Positions 31,932 through 43,518 of a stretch of DNA of 64,000 bases are shown here, piece by piece (within the stretch, counting starts at the first letter, position 1; each line of letters opens with the position of its first letter). The position numbers and the translations under genes were made by a program. The DNA comes from Bacteroidaceae bacterium (lineage in GTDB: Bacteria; Bacteroidota; Bacteroidia; Bacteroidales; Bacteroidaceae). The notes under the pieces were generated by a model, which had not been told where the DNA came from, made no database searches, and saw only the letters and a list, made by a program, of their open reading frames with translations. The stretch covers positions 51,413 through 115,412 of the forward strand of contig JAEESE010000014.1 of assembly GCA_016286165.1 (NCBI GenBank), written 5' to 3'.

Positions 31932-34900
31932 TCATTTGACCACCTTCCTGCCGCCTACGATGTAGATGCCGCGAGGCAGACCTTCGAGTGACGTGGTGCC
32001 TTGACGGACGATGCGGCCGTTGAGGTCATAGACATCGTCGTCAGTAGGCTGCTGTGAGCCTTCGTCAGCCATGTCAACGATGCCTGTCGGCAAGCCGTTG
32101 TTGTTGGACTCGCCGTAGTAGTTGGTCTTGTAGAACTTGACGCGATAGGGCCATTGCTCGGCCGTACTTTCCACCCAATTCGTAAGATTGCGCGACCAGT
32201 AGGTGGTTGGCGCCCCGCTGACCACGAGCCATACGTAGGAGCAGCCTGCAGGACATTCGAAGGCGATGGTGTGGTCGGGGTCGTTGTAAGTGGCTGTGGT
32301 CATATCGCCATAGACACGTGTGCCGTCGTTCTTGAACGCCACGAAGCCGACGCGCCATCCTGCGCTTGTGGTCTTGTAGGCCGTGTAGCCGTCGGCACCG
32401 GCCTTACCCTCGAACTCAACATAGAGCGTTCGTGCCGTGGTGGGTGCATTGATGCGTATGGCGTTGTTGCCGTAGTTCTCTATGCAGTTCTTCTTCTCGG
32501 GCCACCAGTAGCCTTCGTTATCCTTGGTCATGGCGGTCTGGCTGCGCCAGCTGGCTTTGCCTCCAGCCACGTCGCGAATGGGGTCGAGGTCGAAGGTGGT
32601 CATTCGTGCGCCCCACTCCCACAGCTCGTCGCCGAGCTGGCTGACTTTCTTGGCGGTGGAGCCTGTCATGCGTGTTCGCATATACGTCTCGAAGGGGTCT
32701 TCCGGATCCTTGCATTCGTTCCAAAGGCGTCCCACGGCATCCCAGCCGTGCTTGTGAACGAAGAGGTCCTGAATGAAGAAGTTCTCATAGCGCAGGTAGC
32801 CGGCCAGAGGATGGCGGTGCATACCGTTGAGCGAGTTCCAAAGCCATTCGTTGTCATTGAGCAATTTGCTGGGATAATAGACATAGGCCATCCATTGGGC
32901 GCACATCTCCCAGAAGGGGTTCTGTGTGGATTCGTGCCAGTTGTACATCCATCCGTTCCAGTCGTTGTTGTCGCAGTGGACCTGATACTGGAAGCAGTGC
33001 CCTATCTCGTGGGCTACGGTCTGCCCGCCTCGCGAAGTGTAAGCCCAGCGCGAGAGCGAGAGCATACCGATCTGGTTGTCGATGCCGCTGCCTTCGGCTT
33101 TCCATTCGCTGGTGGAGAAGAGGCGTATGATCATCTTGTAGGTGTCGCTCTTGGACTTGCCCTGGTTGATGGTGATGAAGCCGAGTTTGTCAGCATACAT
33201 CTCGAAAATCTTGTCGGCCGTATCCAAGATGCCCGGTACGGCACTTGGCACTTCGTCGCCGTATTCCTTCTCCCAGAAGAGCACCCAGTGCTTCGACTGG
33301 TAGGAGCGCTTGTGGCTCCATTGGTTATTGTTGTCCTGCAACTTCGAGTCTGAACCGCAGGCGCTGCCGCTGCAATAGATTTTCTTATCGACCGCTTTGA
33401 TGCGGTTGTTCAGGGTGTTGACGGCGGCCTTCAGCTGGTCGTCGGTGAGCGTGTAGTCCACGACCTGCTCCTTGGCCGTAGCATTGGCTTCGTCGAGGAG
33501 GTTCCATGCGTTGGCCTTACGGGGCATATCCTTCCACCATTTCAGCACCTTGGTGGCATAGGTGATGCGCTCTTGCAGTGCCGTATAGCGTGCCACGGAA
33601 GCCTCGGCAGTTGCAATGGCTGCTGTCAGTGCCTCGTGGGCTGCGTTCAGGGCTGCCTCGTCGTAGATGGTGTTGCCGCCGTCGTCAATGCCTGTTCCTG
33701 TCAGTGCCTGACGTGCGGCCTCTATGGCTTGGCTGAGGCTTTCGGATGCCGGTTGCTGCATGCCATTTGAGGAATAGCTTTCGGCCTGTGTCAGTAGGCT
33801 CTGCAATTCTTTGGCGATGTCCGATGTGCCGATTTCACCGATGTATTGGAGATGGAAATCGTCCACGCAGAGGTAGTTGCCGGTGGGATTCTCGGTCGTC
33901 ACGCCGATTTCCACCTCTCCATGCTCATCGACAATGGAGAAGGTGACGGCGTAGGTCTTCATGGCCGTGATGAGCGTCTTGGAGAATCCGGCATAGAGGT
34001 AGGCACCTTTCTGCGGCGAACCAGTGTTGGTTGTGCTGCCTTGTCCGGATTGCTGGATATGCAGCGCACCAGCCTGCAAACGATAGTTACCCTTGGGCAG
34101 TCCTTTCAGCACCTGCGAGAGGCTGGCCTCGGAGATCTTGCTGCCGCGGCTGGTCCATGCTTCCATGTAGTTGGTGCCTTCTTTCTTGGTGAAATAGCTG
34201 TTGGTCTGTATGCTCATGCCCAACACACTCCATCCTGCAGTACCATCGATCTCGAACGACGGGTTCTGGATATAGCGTTCGGTGCAGTCCACAGGAGCAT
34301 TGGGTGATGCGTTCAACCAAGCGTATGTTTCAATGGCCGCCTTCAGCGCTTCGTCCGCCGCCAACACCTCGGCCAGCGGTGTGTCGCTGCCGTCGTAGGC
34401 GGTCTGAGCGCGGTCGATAGCGGCTTTCAGGTCGCTGGCCCCGCGTCCGTTGCCGTCGCCGTACAGTGTGTTGGCGGTTGCGAGCGTCTTGCCGAGCTCG
34501 AGCTTGCTCTCGTCCATGCTCTTGACGAGGATCTGTACGTAGTCGATGAGCAGGTTGGCCGAGCTGCCCGACCCGGTGTTCTCAGCTGCCTTATATCCAA
34601 TCTGTATCTTACCTTGAGTCTCTTCGGTGAGCGTGAAGGTAATCTGATCCAGCGTCCATGTCTTCGAGGGGTAGCCATTGAGCGCGGAGACAACGGCGTC
34701 GCCACTTTGCGGAATCCATGCCAGCAGTGATTTGCCCTTGGTAGCGCTCTTGGCGTTGTAGGTGGGCGCGTTGATGGTGTATGCACCTGCGGGCAGGGTG
34801 ACATTTTGGCTGTAGGTCATCTCCACGCCCCAACCAGTCGAGAGCGCCAGCGCACCGCCCACGCTGCCTTCGTAGCCCTGGGCCGGCACTTCGCCGCCGT

Positions 34901-35138
34901 TGAACTTACCTGCAAAACCATATTCGTAGATGCCCGTGATGGTGTAATCGACGGTGAAGCCGGCAGTCCATCCGGTGATGGTCTTGATTTCCTGCTTCAC
35001 TTCTGTAGTGGTTCCAGCCTTGTGATGGAAACCGTTGTCGAAGCTATAGTTCTTGAGATAATCAGCCGTGACGTCGGCCTGTGCCGCAAGGGCTGATGTC
35101 AAAACACATGCGAATAAAGAAAGAAATAGTTTTTTCAT
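31932..35138 (-). CDS. exported T9SS zinc-metallopeptidase-like protein (HEIGH motif)
   Basis: 1068 residues. Signal peptide MKKLFLSLFACVLTSALAAQA. Jelly-roll module 1 at about 22-210 and module 2 at about 289-435 (NPSFEIDGTAGWSVLG), FIVAR-like helices about 446-583. A peptidase-like domain (about 600-860) contains TVAHEIGHCFQYQVHC (HEIGH at residues 710-714) and WNGWMYNWHESTQNPFWEMCAQWMAY, which may provide the third ligand Glu. This resembles the DUF6055/M60-like gluzincin group of Bacteroidetes, some of which act on mucin-type glycoproteins; the exact family is uncertain. A beta-rich domain follows at about 880-995 and a sorting tail at about 1038-1068 (VYDLNGRIVRQG ... GIYIVGGRKVVK). It is 46 nt after the small peptide gene and probably co-transcribed with it. 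Confidence 0.83.
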   Translation of the reverse strand: MKKLFLSLFACVLTSALAAQADVTADYLKNYSFDNGFHHKAGTTTEVKQEIKTITGWTAGFTVDYTITGIYEYGFAGKFNGGEVPAQGYEGSVGGALALSTGWGVEMTYSQNVTLPAGAYTINAPTYNAKSATKGKSLLAWIPQSGDAVVSALNGYPSKTWTLDQITFTLTEETQGKIQIGYKAAENTGSGSSANLLIDYVQILVKSMDESKLELGKTLATANTLYGDGNGRGASDLKAAIDRAQTAYDGSDTPLAEVLAADEALKAAIETYAWLNASPNAPVDCTERYIQNPSFEIDGTAGWSVLGMSIQTNSYFTKKEGTNYMEAWTSRGSKISEASLSQVLKGLPKGNYRLQAGALHIQQSGQGSTTNTGSPQKGAYLYAGFSKTLITAMKTYAVTFSIVDEHGEVEIGVTTENPTGNYLCVDDFHLQYIGEIGTSDIAKELQSLLTQAESYSSNGMQQPASESLSQAIEAARQALTGTGIDDGGNTIYDEAALNAAHEALTAAIATAEASVARYTALQERITYATKVLKWWKDMPRKANAWNLLDEANATAKEQVVDYTLTDDQLKAAVNTLNNRIKAVDKKIYCSGSACGSDSKLQDNNNQWSHKRSYQSKHWVLFWEKEYGDEVPSAVPGILDTADKIFEMYADKLGFITINQGKSKSDTYKMIIRLFSTSEWKAEGSGIDNQIGMLSLSRWAYTSRGGQTVAHEIGHCFQYQVHCDNNDWNGWMYNWHESTQNPFWEMCAQWMAYVYYPSKLLNDNEWLWNSLNGMHRHPLAGYLRYENFFIQDLFVHKHGWDAVGRLWNECKDPEDPFETYMRTRMTGSTAKKVSQLGDELWEWGARMTTFDLDPIRDVAGGKASWRSQTAMTKDNEGYWWPEKKNCIENYGNNAIRINAPTTARTLYVEFEGKAGADGYTAYKTTSAGWRVGFVAFKNDGTRVYGDMTTATYNDPDHTIAFECPAGCSYVWLVVSGAPTTYWSRNLTNWVESTAEQWPYRVKFYKTNYYGESNNNGLPTGIVDMADEGSQQPTDDDVYDLNGRIVRQGTTSLEGLPRGIYIVGGRKVVK

Positions 35139-35184
35139 CGATGTAGGAAACTGTAGGAATAGATTTTATTGTTATGAGTTTAGA

Positions 35185-35379
35185 TTACCATTCAAACGAG
35201 AATGTGCCATACGCTTTGATGTTGGCGTCAACGAATCCCTCATCATCTGTTGACGGTGAGCCTCCGGAACCTATGCCAGGCATGCCGTTGCCTACATTTC
35301 CCGAGAGTGCAATTATCATTGATGGCGCTATGAGAAGCGTATGTGCAGTAGGAGGCAAATATGTTTTTTTCATAGTCAT
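35185..35379 (-). CDS. small peptide, paralogue 2 (MKKTY...IIALS family)
   Basis: 64 codons from 35379, or 62 from the internal ATG at 35373 that gives MKKTY. It shares MKKTYxxPT, IA and IIALS with the peptide at 29568, then a Gly-rich stretch (GNVGNGMPGIGSGG), an acidic DDEG segment and an aromatic end (YGTFSFEW). It begins 8 nt after the stop of the phosphatase-protein gene and ends 46 nt before the HEIGH-protein gene, so it is embedded in a probable three-gene operon under the predicted HTCS site. There is no signal peptide or Cys. Function unknown; the conserved head with a variable tail argues that this is a real family and not chance. Confidence 0.78.
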   Translation of the reverse strand: MTMKKTYLPPTAHTLLIAPSMIIALSGNVGNGMPGIGSGGSPSTDDEGFVDANIKAYGTFSFEW

Positions 35380-35386
35380 GACAATA

Positions 35387-38300
35387 TTATTTAATGATCA
35401 TCTTCTTACCTTTTGTGATATATAGGCCGTTGTTCATTTTGCCTTTTATTATTCTGCGTCCGCCAAGGTCGTACCACTCGCCGTCGTTCGTCCTGTCGAT
35501 GCATCTCTTGTCCGTCGCGTCGATGTTGGTGAGGGAATCCTCGTTGATGGTCATGCTCTTGACGCCTGCCGGCGTGTCGACAAGGGATATGGTGGCACGC
35601 AATCCGCGCAGGTTGACCGGCTGTTCAGCGTATGCGAAGCTGTTGCCCACTTGATCGTTGCCCGTTACAAAGTAGAGGTTGCTCACGCCTCGCTGCGGGT
35701 TGTAGAAGCCTTGCATGGAGCCGGCGTCGGTCACGATGGCGACGGGCTGTTTGGCGCGCACGACAACGGTTCCGGCCTGGCTGACGTTCCAATCGTCGTT
35801 GACGCGTACGAGATAGGGTCGTCCGGCTTTCATCTCGTTGACGGGCATGAAGAGGGCTGTCTGTGCTCCGTTCGCGAAGCCTGTGAGGGAGTATATGTGT
35901 GTGATGCCAGCCTGTGCGGCCATCGCCTCGTTGATGTTGAAAGGCAGGCAAACGGTGTTCCAGCAGTTGGCCTTAAGAGTACGGTTGCTCTGCGGGTCTA
36001 TGATCATCAGTTGGTCTGTTTGCGGTAGGGTGATGTCGGCGGCATCGTTGAGCGTGAGCGTCGGCTGCTCGGTGCAGGCTGCACCGCGGTAGTAGAGGCG
36101 GGCATTGTCGAAGGCCGTCCATTCCTGAGTGCCGGTGCCAGTGTGTGTGAGTCCTATGGTGAGGCATTGCGGTTGTCCGAGGGTGGCGTCGAGCGTGTTC
36201 CAGTAGAGACGGCGTTGCGGGTCGAAATACTGTATGGCTCCTTTATGGCTGTCGGGCACATACGTGCCGGGGGCGAGGTTGGCGTCGCTGCTGCGCACGG
36301 CTTCGTTCTGTGCATCCTCGTTGATGTTGTGTACCGTTTGCCGGTGGTTGTTGATCATGATGTAGGAGGTTGTCTGTCCCTGTCCGTCGAGATATGCCGA
36401 GTATGCCTCCTCGGGGGTGCCTCCGATGCGTTGGAAGGCTTGCAACTTGAGGGTGTAGGTTCCAGAAGGCATGTCGTTGAGGGACTGGCGAACGGAGGCT
36501 GCGGCTTCGTAGATGTCGGGGCAACGATTGCCGTCCACGGCATCGAACGCAACGGAACCTCGGTCAATCCATCCGGAGATACCATTGTTGAAGTCGGGGT
36601 TCACGAGCAGGGAGGTAAGGTCCACCTCATGGGCAACGGCATTCATGGCCAGGTCGTAGGCCTCGGCAAGTGCCGTGAGGTCATGGGTGGCATCGGCAGC
36701 AGTGGTATTCCACTGCGCACCCGCCAGCGAGATGACCTGCTGGTAGTAGGCCTTCTGTTGCTCGTAGCGAGTGGCCAGCGCCTCGGCATCGTCCTCGAGC
36801 ATATAACTGCGTATGGCCATGATGTCGTCGTCGGTAACACCGACATCTTTGAGCAGGGCGACGATGCGCTCCTGCAGCGTCCGTCCTTCGTAGTGCTCCT
36901 GAGCATATACGATTTTGTCCATCATGGGATATTTGTATGTCGATGTTCCATTGATATAGCGTTTGCCGGCCTTGGAGAAACTGGTGAGCTCGAAGTCCTT
37001 GCAGAGGTCGTCAAGCGTGAAGCCCAGGATGCTGCCGAGGAAGAGGCCGAAAGCTCCGGTGCGATCGGCGCCCCAGATGCAGTGGAAATAAACGGGTTTG
37101 TCGGCCTTCATGCATTCGGCAATGAAATGAATGCCGTCGCGCACCTTCTCGGGATTGCCGGTTTTGGTGATTATCTTCTCGCTGCTCTCGATGAGGTCGA
37201 TGAACTTATAGTCGGCGCCTGATATGGCTGAACGGGACGGTGCCGACCCGTTGGTGTCGTTGATACTGCGCAGGTCGAGCTCGGCCTCGACACCCAAACG
37301 TGCCATCTCGGCGAGGTCGGCAGTGGTCATGGTGGTATGCGTGCCGGCGTGCATCTCGCCACCACGGAATAGCCGTCCGTAGCGCACACGCCGTCCGTCC
37401 ATGGTGATACGCCCACCCAAATCGCGAACATTGCTGCCTTTCTGTGTAGCTATCATGCGTACGACGCCAGTGGCCGTGAACGTGCCCGCCGTGACCTCAT
37501 CATCGCCAGACAACACCTTATAATAATAGGTAATGCCAGGCGTAGTGTTGTAGAGCGGACAGAGGGTCAGTGCAGGGTCGAGTTCGAGGGTGCGCGTGTG
37601 CTCGTCGGTGCCGCTGTAGTCGGGTGTATTGCTTACGTAAAGTGTCAAGCTGCTTCGTGGATCGTAGGATTCCAGGATGGGAATGTTGACGGGGGCAGGT
37701 TGATCCGCGATACCGTTGGCGTAGTCATCGATGACGCTTGCGGCTCCCTGCTGGCGGTAGTCAGCGGCGGCGAGGAAGGCTCGCACTTGATCGTTCTCAA
37801 GATTAACCTGTCCGAGATTGACGTGGCTCCAGTCGGAGATGGCATAGGAGTATGCCGCGTAGGCATTGCGCACGTCAACCATGCCAGCGTCAACCGTTTC
37901 GATATCCACGGCCGACTCAACTGCAGCTCGCGCTGTGGCAAGAGCGGCGGCAAAGGCGGCATCGGAGGTGGTGTTGCGGGCAGCATAATCCGCGATTTCA
38001 TCGAGGGCATAGTCCTTGTATTGTGCAAAATTAAGGATAACGCGACTCACAGTGAGGTCGCGGTAGGAGAGCCATGCCTCAGACACCTTGTAGGGACTCT
38101 CGAGCGTGATGTCGAGGATGCCGTCGTCGCCGACGAGTGCCAAGAGGCTGTTGGCATAGGCCGCAGTGTTGTCGAAGACATATCCTGCGGCATCCTGATT
38201 GGTAGGCACGTAGCTCTTCTCGCCATCTACGGTGATGCTCGTGGAACTGCCCTTGGGTATCGAGGCCGTCTGGCGTCCGTCCCAGAGCGACTTGATGCGC

Positions 38301-40219
38301 AAGGTGGTGCCGTTGGCCGTGAGGGTTGACATGTGTTCATCGAAGCCGTAGCCGAGCTGCTGACGTACATTCTCCGTAGAACCGCTGCGCATGAGGGCGT
38401 TGATATTGAGAACGTAGAGGCCGGGCTTGGTCTGCAGGTTCCACGTCCTGCTGCCTGTCTTGTCGTAGATCTGAGCGATTGTCTTGGTGTCGGTAGCGCT
38501 GCTGCCTATGTGTTCCTTGATGATGGCCGCTGCGAGCTGCTCTTCGGTGACACCGGCGACAGTGAGTATCTCGGCACGTTGTGCCGCCAGCTTGGAAGAG
38601 AGATAGGCATCATACTGTGCTTTGGTCATGAACTGCCAGACGAGGGCGTCTGAAGCTGCACATGAGCTAACGAGCCAATGGTGTGTGTCCTGACCAATAT
38701 ATGCGTCATCACCTGCGCTGAAGGTGTACATCTGTTCTCCAGCCACTGCTACGCTCCATTTTCTTGAGGATGAAGCGTCGGTGTAAACCTCGTTGCCTGA
38801 ATTGGCGAAGAGGAATAGCTGGCTGTCAAGCCATCGGATGGAAGTCTCGTCGTTGTCATCGGTGGCATAGATCATAACGGGCAACCCTCTATCGGCCAAC
38901 ACTGCGCGCGTGCCGTAACTATCATCCTTGCCTCGTGCCAGGAAGCGCCGTTCACCTTCAACCTCAGTAAAGAGGTACCCAGTCATGGCATCGGCAATCA
39001 GGGGCGGCTCCTGCCTTTCGGCGACAACGATGCGGTCAACGAAGAGGTGCGGTGCGGACCCCGAGCCATAATCACCCGCCTTGTAACCTACGGACAGATA
39101 GCCCCGAGTGGCCTTGTCGAGAGACAGCGTCACGGTCTCCGCGGTCCATGCGCCGACGCTGTACTTCGTCGTCAATGCCATGTGTTCCGTGCCGTCAAGC
39201 TCAATGAAGCCGCAGTTGTTGTGGCTGATGGCTCCTGTGCCGGCACTGTTATAGACGTGGAAGGTGAGGGTGTAGTTGCCGGCAGGGATCTCCATGGGCT
39301 TGACGTATCCGACACTGCCGCCCCAGACGGCAACGAGTCCCAGGGCATAGCCGTTGCTCAGTTCGTCAGGTCCCGATGCCGGCGCTGTGTAGGCATCGCT
39401 GTTGCCGCCCACCCACACGCCGCTGCCGTATGCCGTCACGGCCGCTGCCGTACCGTCGCTGGCACCTGTGGAGTAATACCAACCTGGCACGTCGCAGGCC
39501 TGTGCGTTAAAACTAAGGTCTCCCTTGCGATCGCGGATATAGGTATATACACCGGATTCTTTGGCTCCGCCACCGAATTGGAGTCCGCTGTCGTCATCCC
39601 AAGACTGGAACGGTACTTTGCCCAGATCGTAAAGTCCGACTGCCGAGATGGCGAGCATAGAAGTAGCCTTGCCGTTGGCGACGACCATCTTAAACTCGGT
39701 CGCGGTCTCGTCGGCAGGCACGATGAAAGTAGAATGTACAGGGTAGAGCCGTTTCTTGGTCTGCGCCTCGGTGTAGGCACTCATGTACTCGGCATCGTCC
39801 ACGCTGCGTATGCTGACGGTACATTTACCTTTGTTCGTATCATCATTGTTGTGCCACGCGACGAGGCCGGTGAAGCGATAGGCATGACCAGGCTGCAGCC
39901 CCGTGAAAGAGTAGGTGTAGGTCTGCGATGCCGAGAAGTGGAGGTAAAGGAGCTTCGTGCTCAGCGCTGATGTGCTGTCGTAGCTGTAGGTGCTGCCGTC
40001 CTCGGAGGTGTAGCTGGAATAGGATGTTACGAAACGCTCTCCGGAAGTGGCATTGAGCTTGCCCCACGATGTGGAACTCTTGCTTGACGTCCATCCGAAG
40101 GTCGTGGGCAGGTCGGTGCTTTCGCCTCCGTCCCACCCGGCGAGTAAGTTGGAGTCTTGAGCGTGTCCAGTAGATGCCGCTAAGACTGCGAAGATGAGTG
40201 TAAAGATTTTCTTAAACAT
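35387..40219 (-). CDS. exported T9SS protein with tyrosine-phosphatase domain
   Basis: About 1610 residues from the ATG at 40217-40219 (MFKKIFTLIFAVLAASTGHAQ signal peptide); frames continue upstream to a TTG but the signal peptide fixes the start. Order: beta modules about 20-410 (LPTTFGWTSS; the second with IPAGNYTLTFHVYNSAG and the GSGSAPHLFVDRI ending), FIVAR-like helices about 743-796, then a Y_phosphatase3-type domain (about 920-1140). The latter has NVRDLGG at its start and the P-loop HCIWGADRTG (Cys about 1047, Arg about 1053, the CX5R signature). A jelly-roll (about 1206-1383), the WNTVCLPFNI module (about 1416-1543) and the sorting tail (WYDLGGRRI ... KMIIK) follow. Intracellular relatives dephosphorylate phosphotyrosine, and some dephosphorylate inositol phosphates; here the enzyme would be on the cell surface, so a host or dietary phospho-ester is a possible substrate (inference). 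Predicted HTCS operator upstream. Confidence 0.87.
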   Translation of the reverse strand: MFKKIFTLIFAVLAASTGHAQDSNLLAGWDGGESTDLPTTFGWTSSKSSTSWGKLNATSGERFVTSYSSYTSEDGSTYSYDSTSALSTKLLYLHFSASQTYTYSFTGLQPGHAYRFTGLVAWHNNDDTNKGKCTVSIRSVDDAEYMSAYTEAQTKKRLYPVHSTFIVPADETATEFKMVVANGKATSMLAISAVGLYDLGKVPFQSWDDDSGLQFGGGAKESGVYTYIRDRKGDLSFNAQACDVPGWYYSTGASDGTAAAVTAYGSGVWVGGNSDAYTAPASGPDELSNGYALGLVAVWGGSVGYVKPMEIPAGNYTLTFHVYNSAGTGAISHNNCGFIELDGTEHMALTTKYSVGAWTAETVTLSLDKATRGYLSVGYKAGDYGSGSAPHLFVDRIVVAERQEPPLIADAMTGYLFTEVEGERRFLARGKDDSYGTRAVLADRGLPVMIYATDDNDETSIRWLDSQLFLFANSGNEVYTDASSSRKWSVAVAGEQMYTFSAGDDAYIGQDTHHWLVSSCAASDALVWQFMTKAQYDAYLSSKLAAQRAEILTVAGVTEEQLAAAIIKEHIGSSATDTKTIAQIYDKTGSRTWNLQTKPGLYVLNINALMRSGSTENVRQQLGYGFDEHMSTLTANGTTLRIKSLWDGRQTASIPKGSSTSITVDGEKSYVPTNQDAAGYVFDNTAAYANSLLALVGDDGILDITLESPYKVSEAWLSYRDLTVSRVILNFAQYKDYALDEIADYAARNTTSDAAFAAALATARAAVESAVDIETVDAGMVDVRNAYAAYSYAISDWSHVNLGQVNLENDQVRAFLAAADYRQQGAASVIDDYANGIADQPAPVNIPILESYDPRSSLTLYVSNTPDYSGTDEHTRTLELDPALTLCPLYNTTPGITYYYKVLSGDDEVTAGTFTATGVVRMIATQKGSNVRDLGGRITMDGRRVRYGRLFRGGEMHAGTHTTMTTADLAEMARLGVEAELDLRSINDTNGSAPSRSAISGADYKFIDLIESSEKIITKTGNPEKVRDGIHFIAECMKADKPVYFHCIWGADRTGAFGLFLGSILGFTLDDLCKDFELTSFSKAGKRYINGTSTYKYPMMDKIVYAQEHYEGRTLQERIVALLKDVGVTDDDIMAIRSYMLEDDAEALATRYEQQKAYYQQVISLAGAQWNTTAADATHDLTALAEAYDLAMNAVAHEVDLTSLLVNPDFNNGISGWIDRGSVAFDAVDGNRCPDIYEAAASVRQSLNDMPSGTYTLKLQAFQRIGGTPEEAYSAYLDGQGQTTSYIMINNHRQTVHNINEDAQNEAVRSSDANLAPGTYVPDSHKGAIQYFDPQRRLYWNTLDATLGQPQCLTIGLTHTGTGTQEWTAFDNARLYYRGAACTEQPTLTLNDAADITLPQTDQLMIIDPQSNRTLKANCWNTVCLPFNINEAMAAQAGITHIYSLTGFANGAQTALFMPVNEMKAGRPYLVRVNDDWNVSQAGTVVVRAKQPVAIVTDAGSMQGFYNPQRGVSNLYFVTGNDQVGNSFAYAEQPVNLRGLRATISLVDTPAGVKSMTINEDSLTNIDATDKRCIDRTNDGEWYDLGGRRIIKGKMNNGLYITKGKKMIIK

Positions 40220-40243
40220 TTTCCAAAAATGATGTTTCGGCTG

Positions 40244-40309
40244 CAAAAGTACGCTGCTTCGTGCAGTTGGCAAAACCGATGTGTAACAATGAATGGTAGC
40301 GTCGTAACA
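40244..40309 (-). promoter_or_regulatory. promoter and predicted HTCS operator of the phosphatase-protein operon
   Basis: -7 element TACTTTTG (40244-40251). The minus-strand 19-mer TGTTACGACGCTACCATTC (40291-40309) differs at two positions from the one upstream of the GH2 gene (43384-43402). Both 19-mers begin exactly 47 nt from their -7 element. The GTTAC/GCTAC pair inside is a direct repeat with an 8-nt period. Confidence 0.75.
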
Positions 40310-40345
40310 ATATCACTGACGCACACCCTCCATGTTGTATTTTCG

Positions 40346-40358
40346 CCGATTTCATCGG
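40346..40358. repeat. mini-hairpin downstream of the GH2 gene
   Basis: CCGAT-TTC-ATCGG, 3-nt loop, directly after the GH2 stop. Nearly the same hairpin (CCCGAT-TTC-ATCGGG) is at 63663-63677, both followed by an AACGG sequence within 3-5 nt. Confidence 0.65.
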
Positions 40359-40360
40359 GA

Positions 40361-43321
<2,961 letters not shown>

Positions 43322-43336
43322 TTAATATTTTGGCTG

Positions 43337-43402
43337 CAAAGGTACGTTCTTGGGGGTGGCTCCTATCGATTTCTGGTATCAAAGAATGGTAACGACGTAA
43401 CA
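43337..43402 (-). promoter_or_regulatory. promoter and predicted HTCS operator of the GH2 gene
   Basis: -7 element TACCTTTG (43337-43344). Minus-strand 19-mer TGTTACGTCGTTACCATTC at 43384-43402, with GTTAC repeated with an 8-nt period. Same sequence type and identical 47-nt offset as upstream of the phosphatase-protein gene. Confidence 0.75.
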
Positions 43403-43447
43403 TAATGGCTGCTTGGCACGGCAAATGGGACATGAATCATGTTTTTT

Positions 43448-43491
43448 GTTACCATTTTACTTTGATTCTTGCATAAAATAGCCTACTTTCG
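43448..43491 (+). promoter_or_regulatory. promoter of the hybrid sensor/regulator gene with half-site
   Basis: TTTG (43461-43464), 19 nt, TACTTTCG (43484-43491), a one-base variant of the -33/-7 pair. GTTACCATT (43448-43456) just upstream is the inverse of AATGGTAAC (43385-43393) of the GH2 operator, so the regulator may also control itself. Confidence 0.6.
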
Positions 43492-43518
43492 CACCAAAAT
43501 AACGCAACACCTTGCCCC

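Noticed and set aside
32154..33353. 399-codon plus-strand open frame
   Set aside because: Antisense to the HEIGH-motif protein; a GC-rich codon shadow.
31932..35138. Firm M60 (enhancin/mucinase) assignment
   Set aside because: HEIGH is present but I cannot confirm the downstream Glu spacing and fold, so only a metallopeptidase-like call is given.
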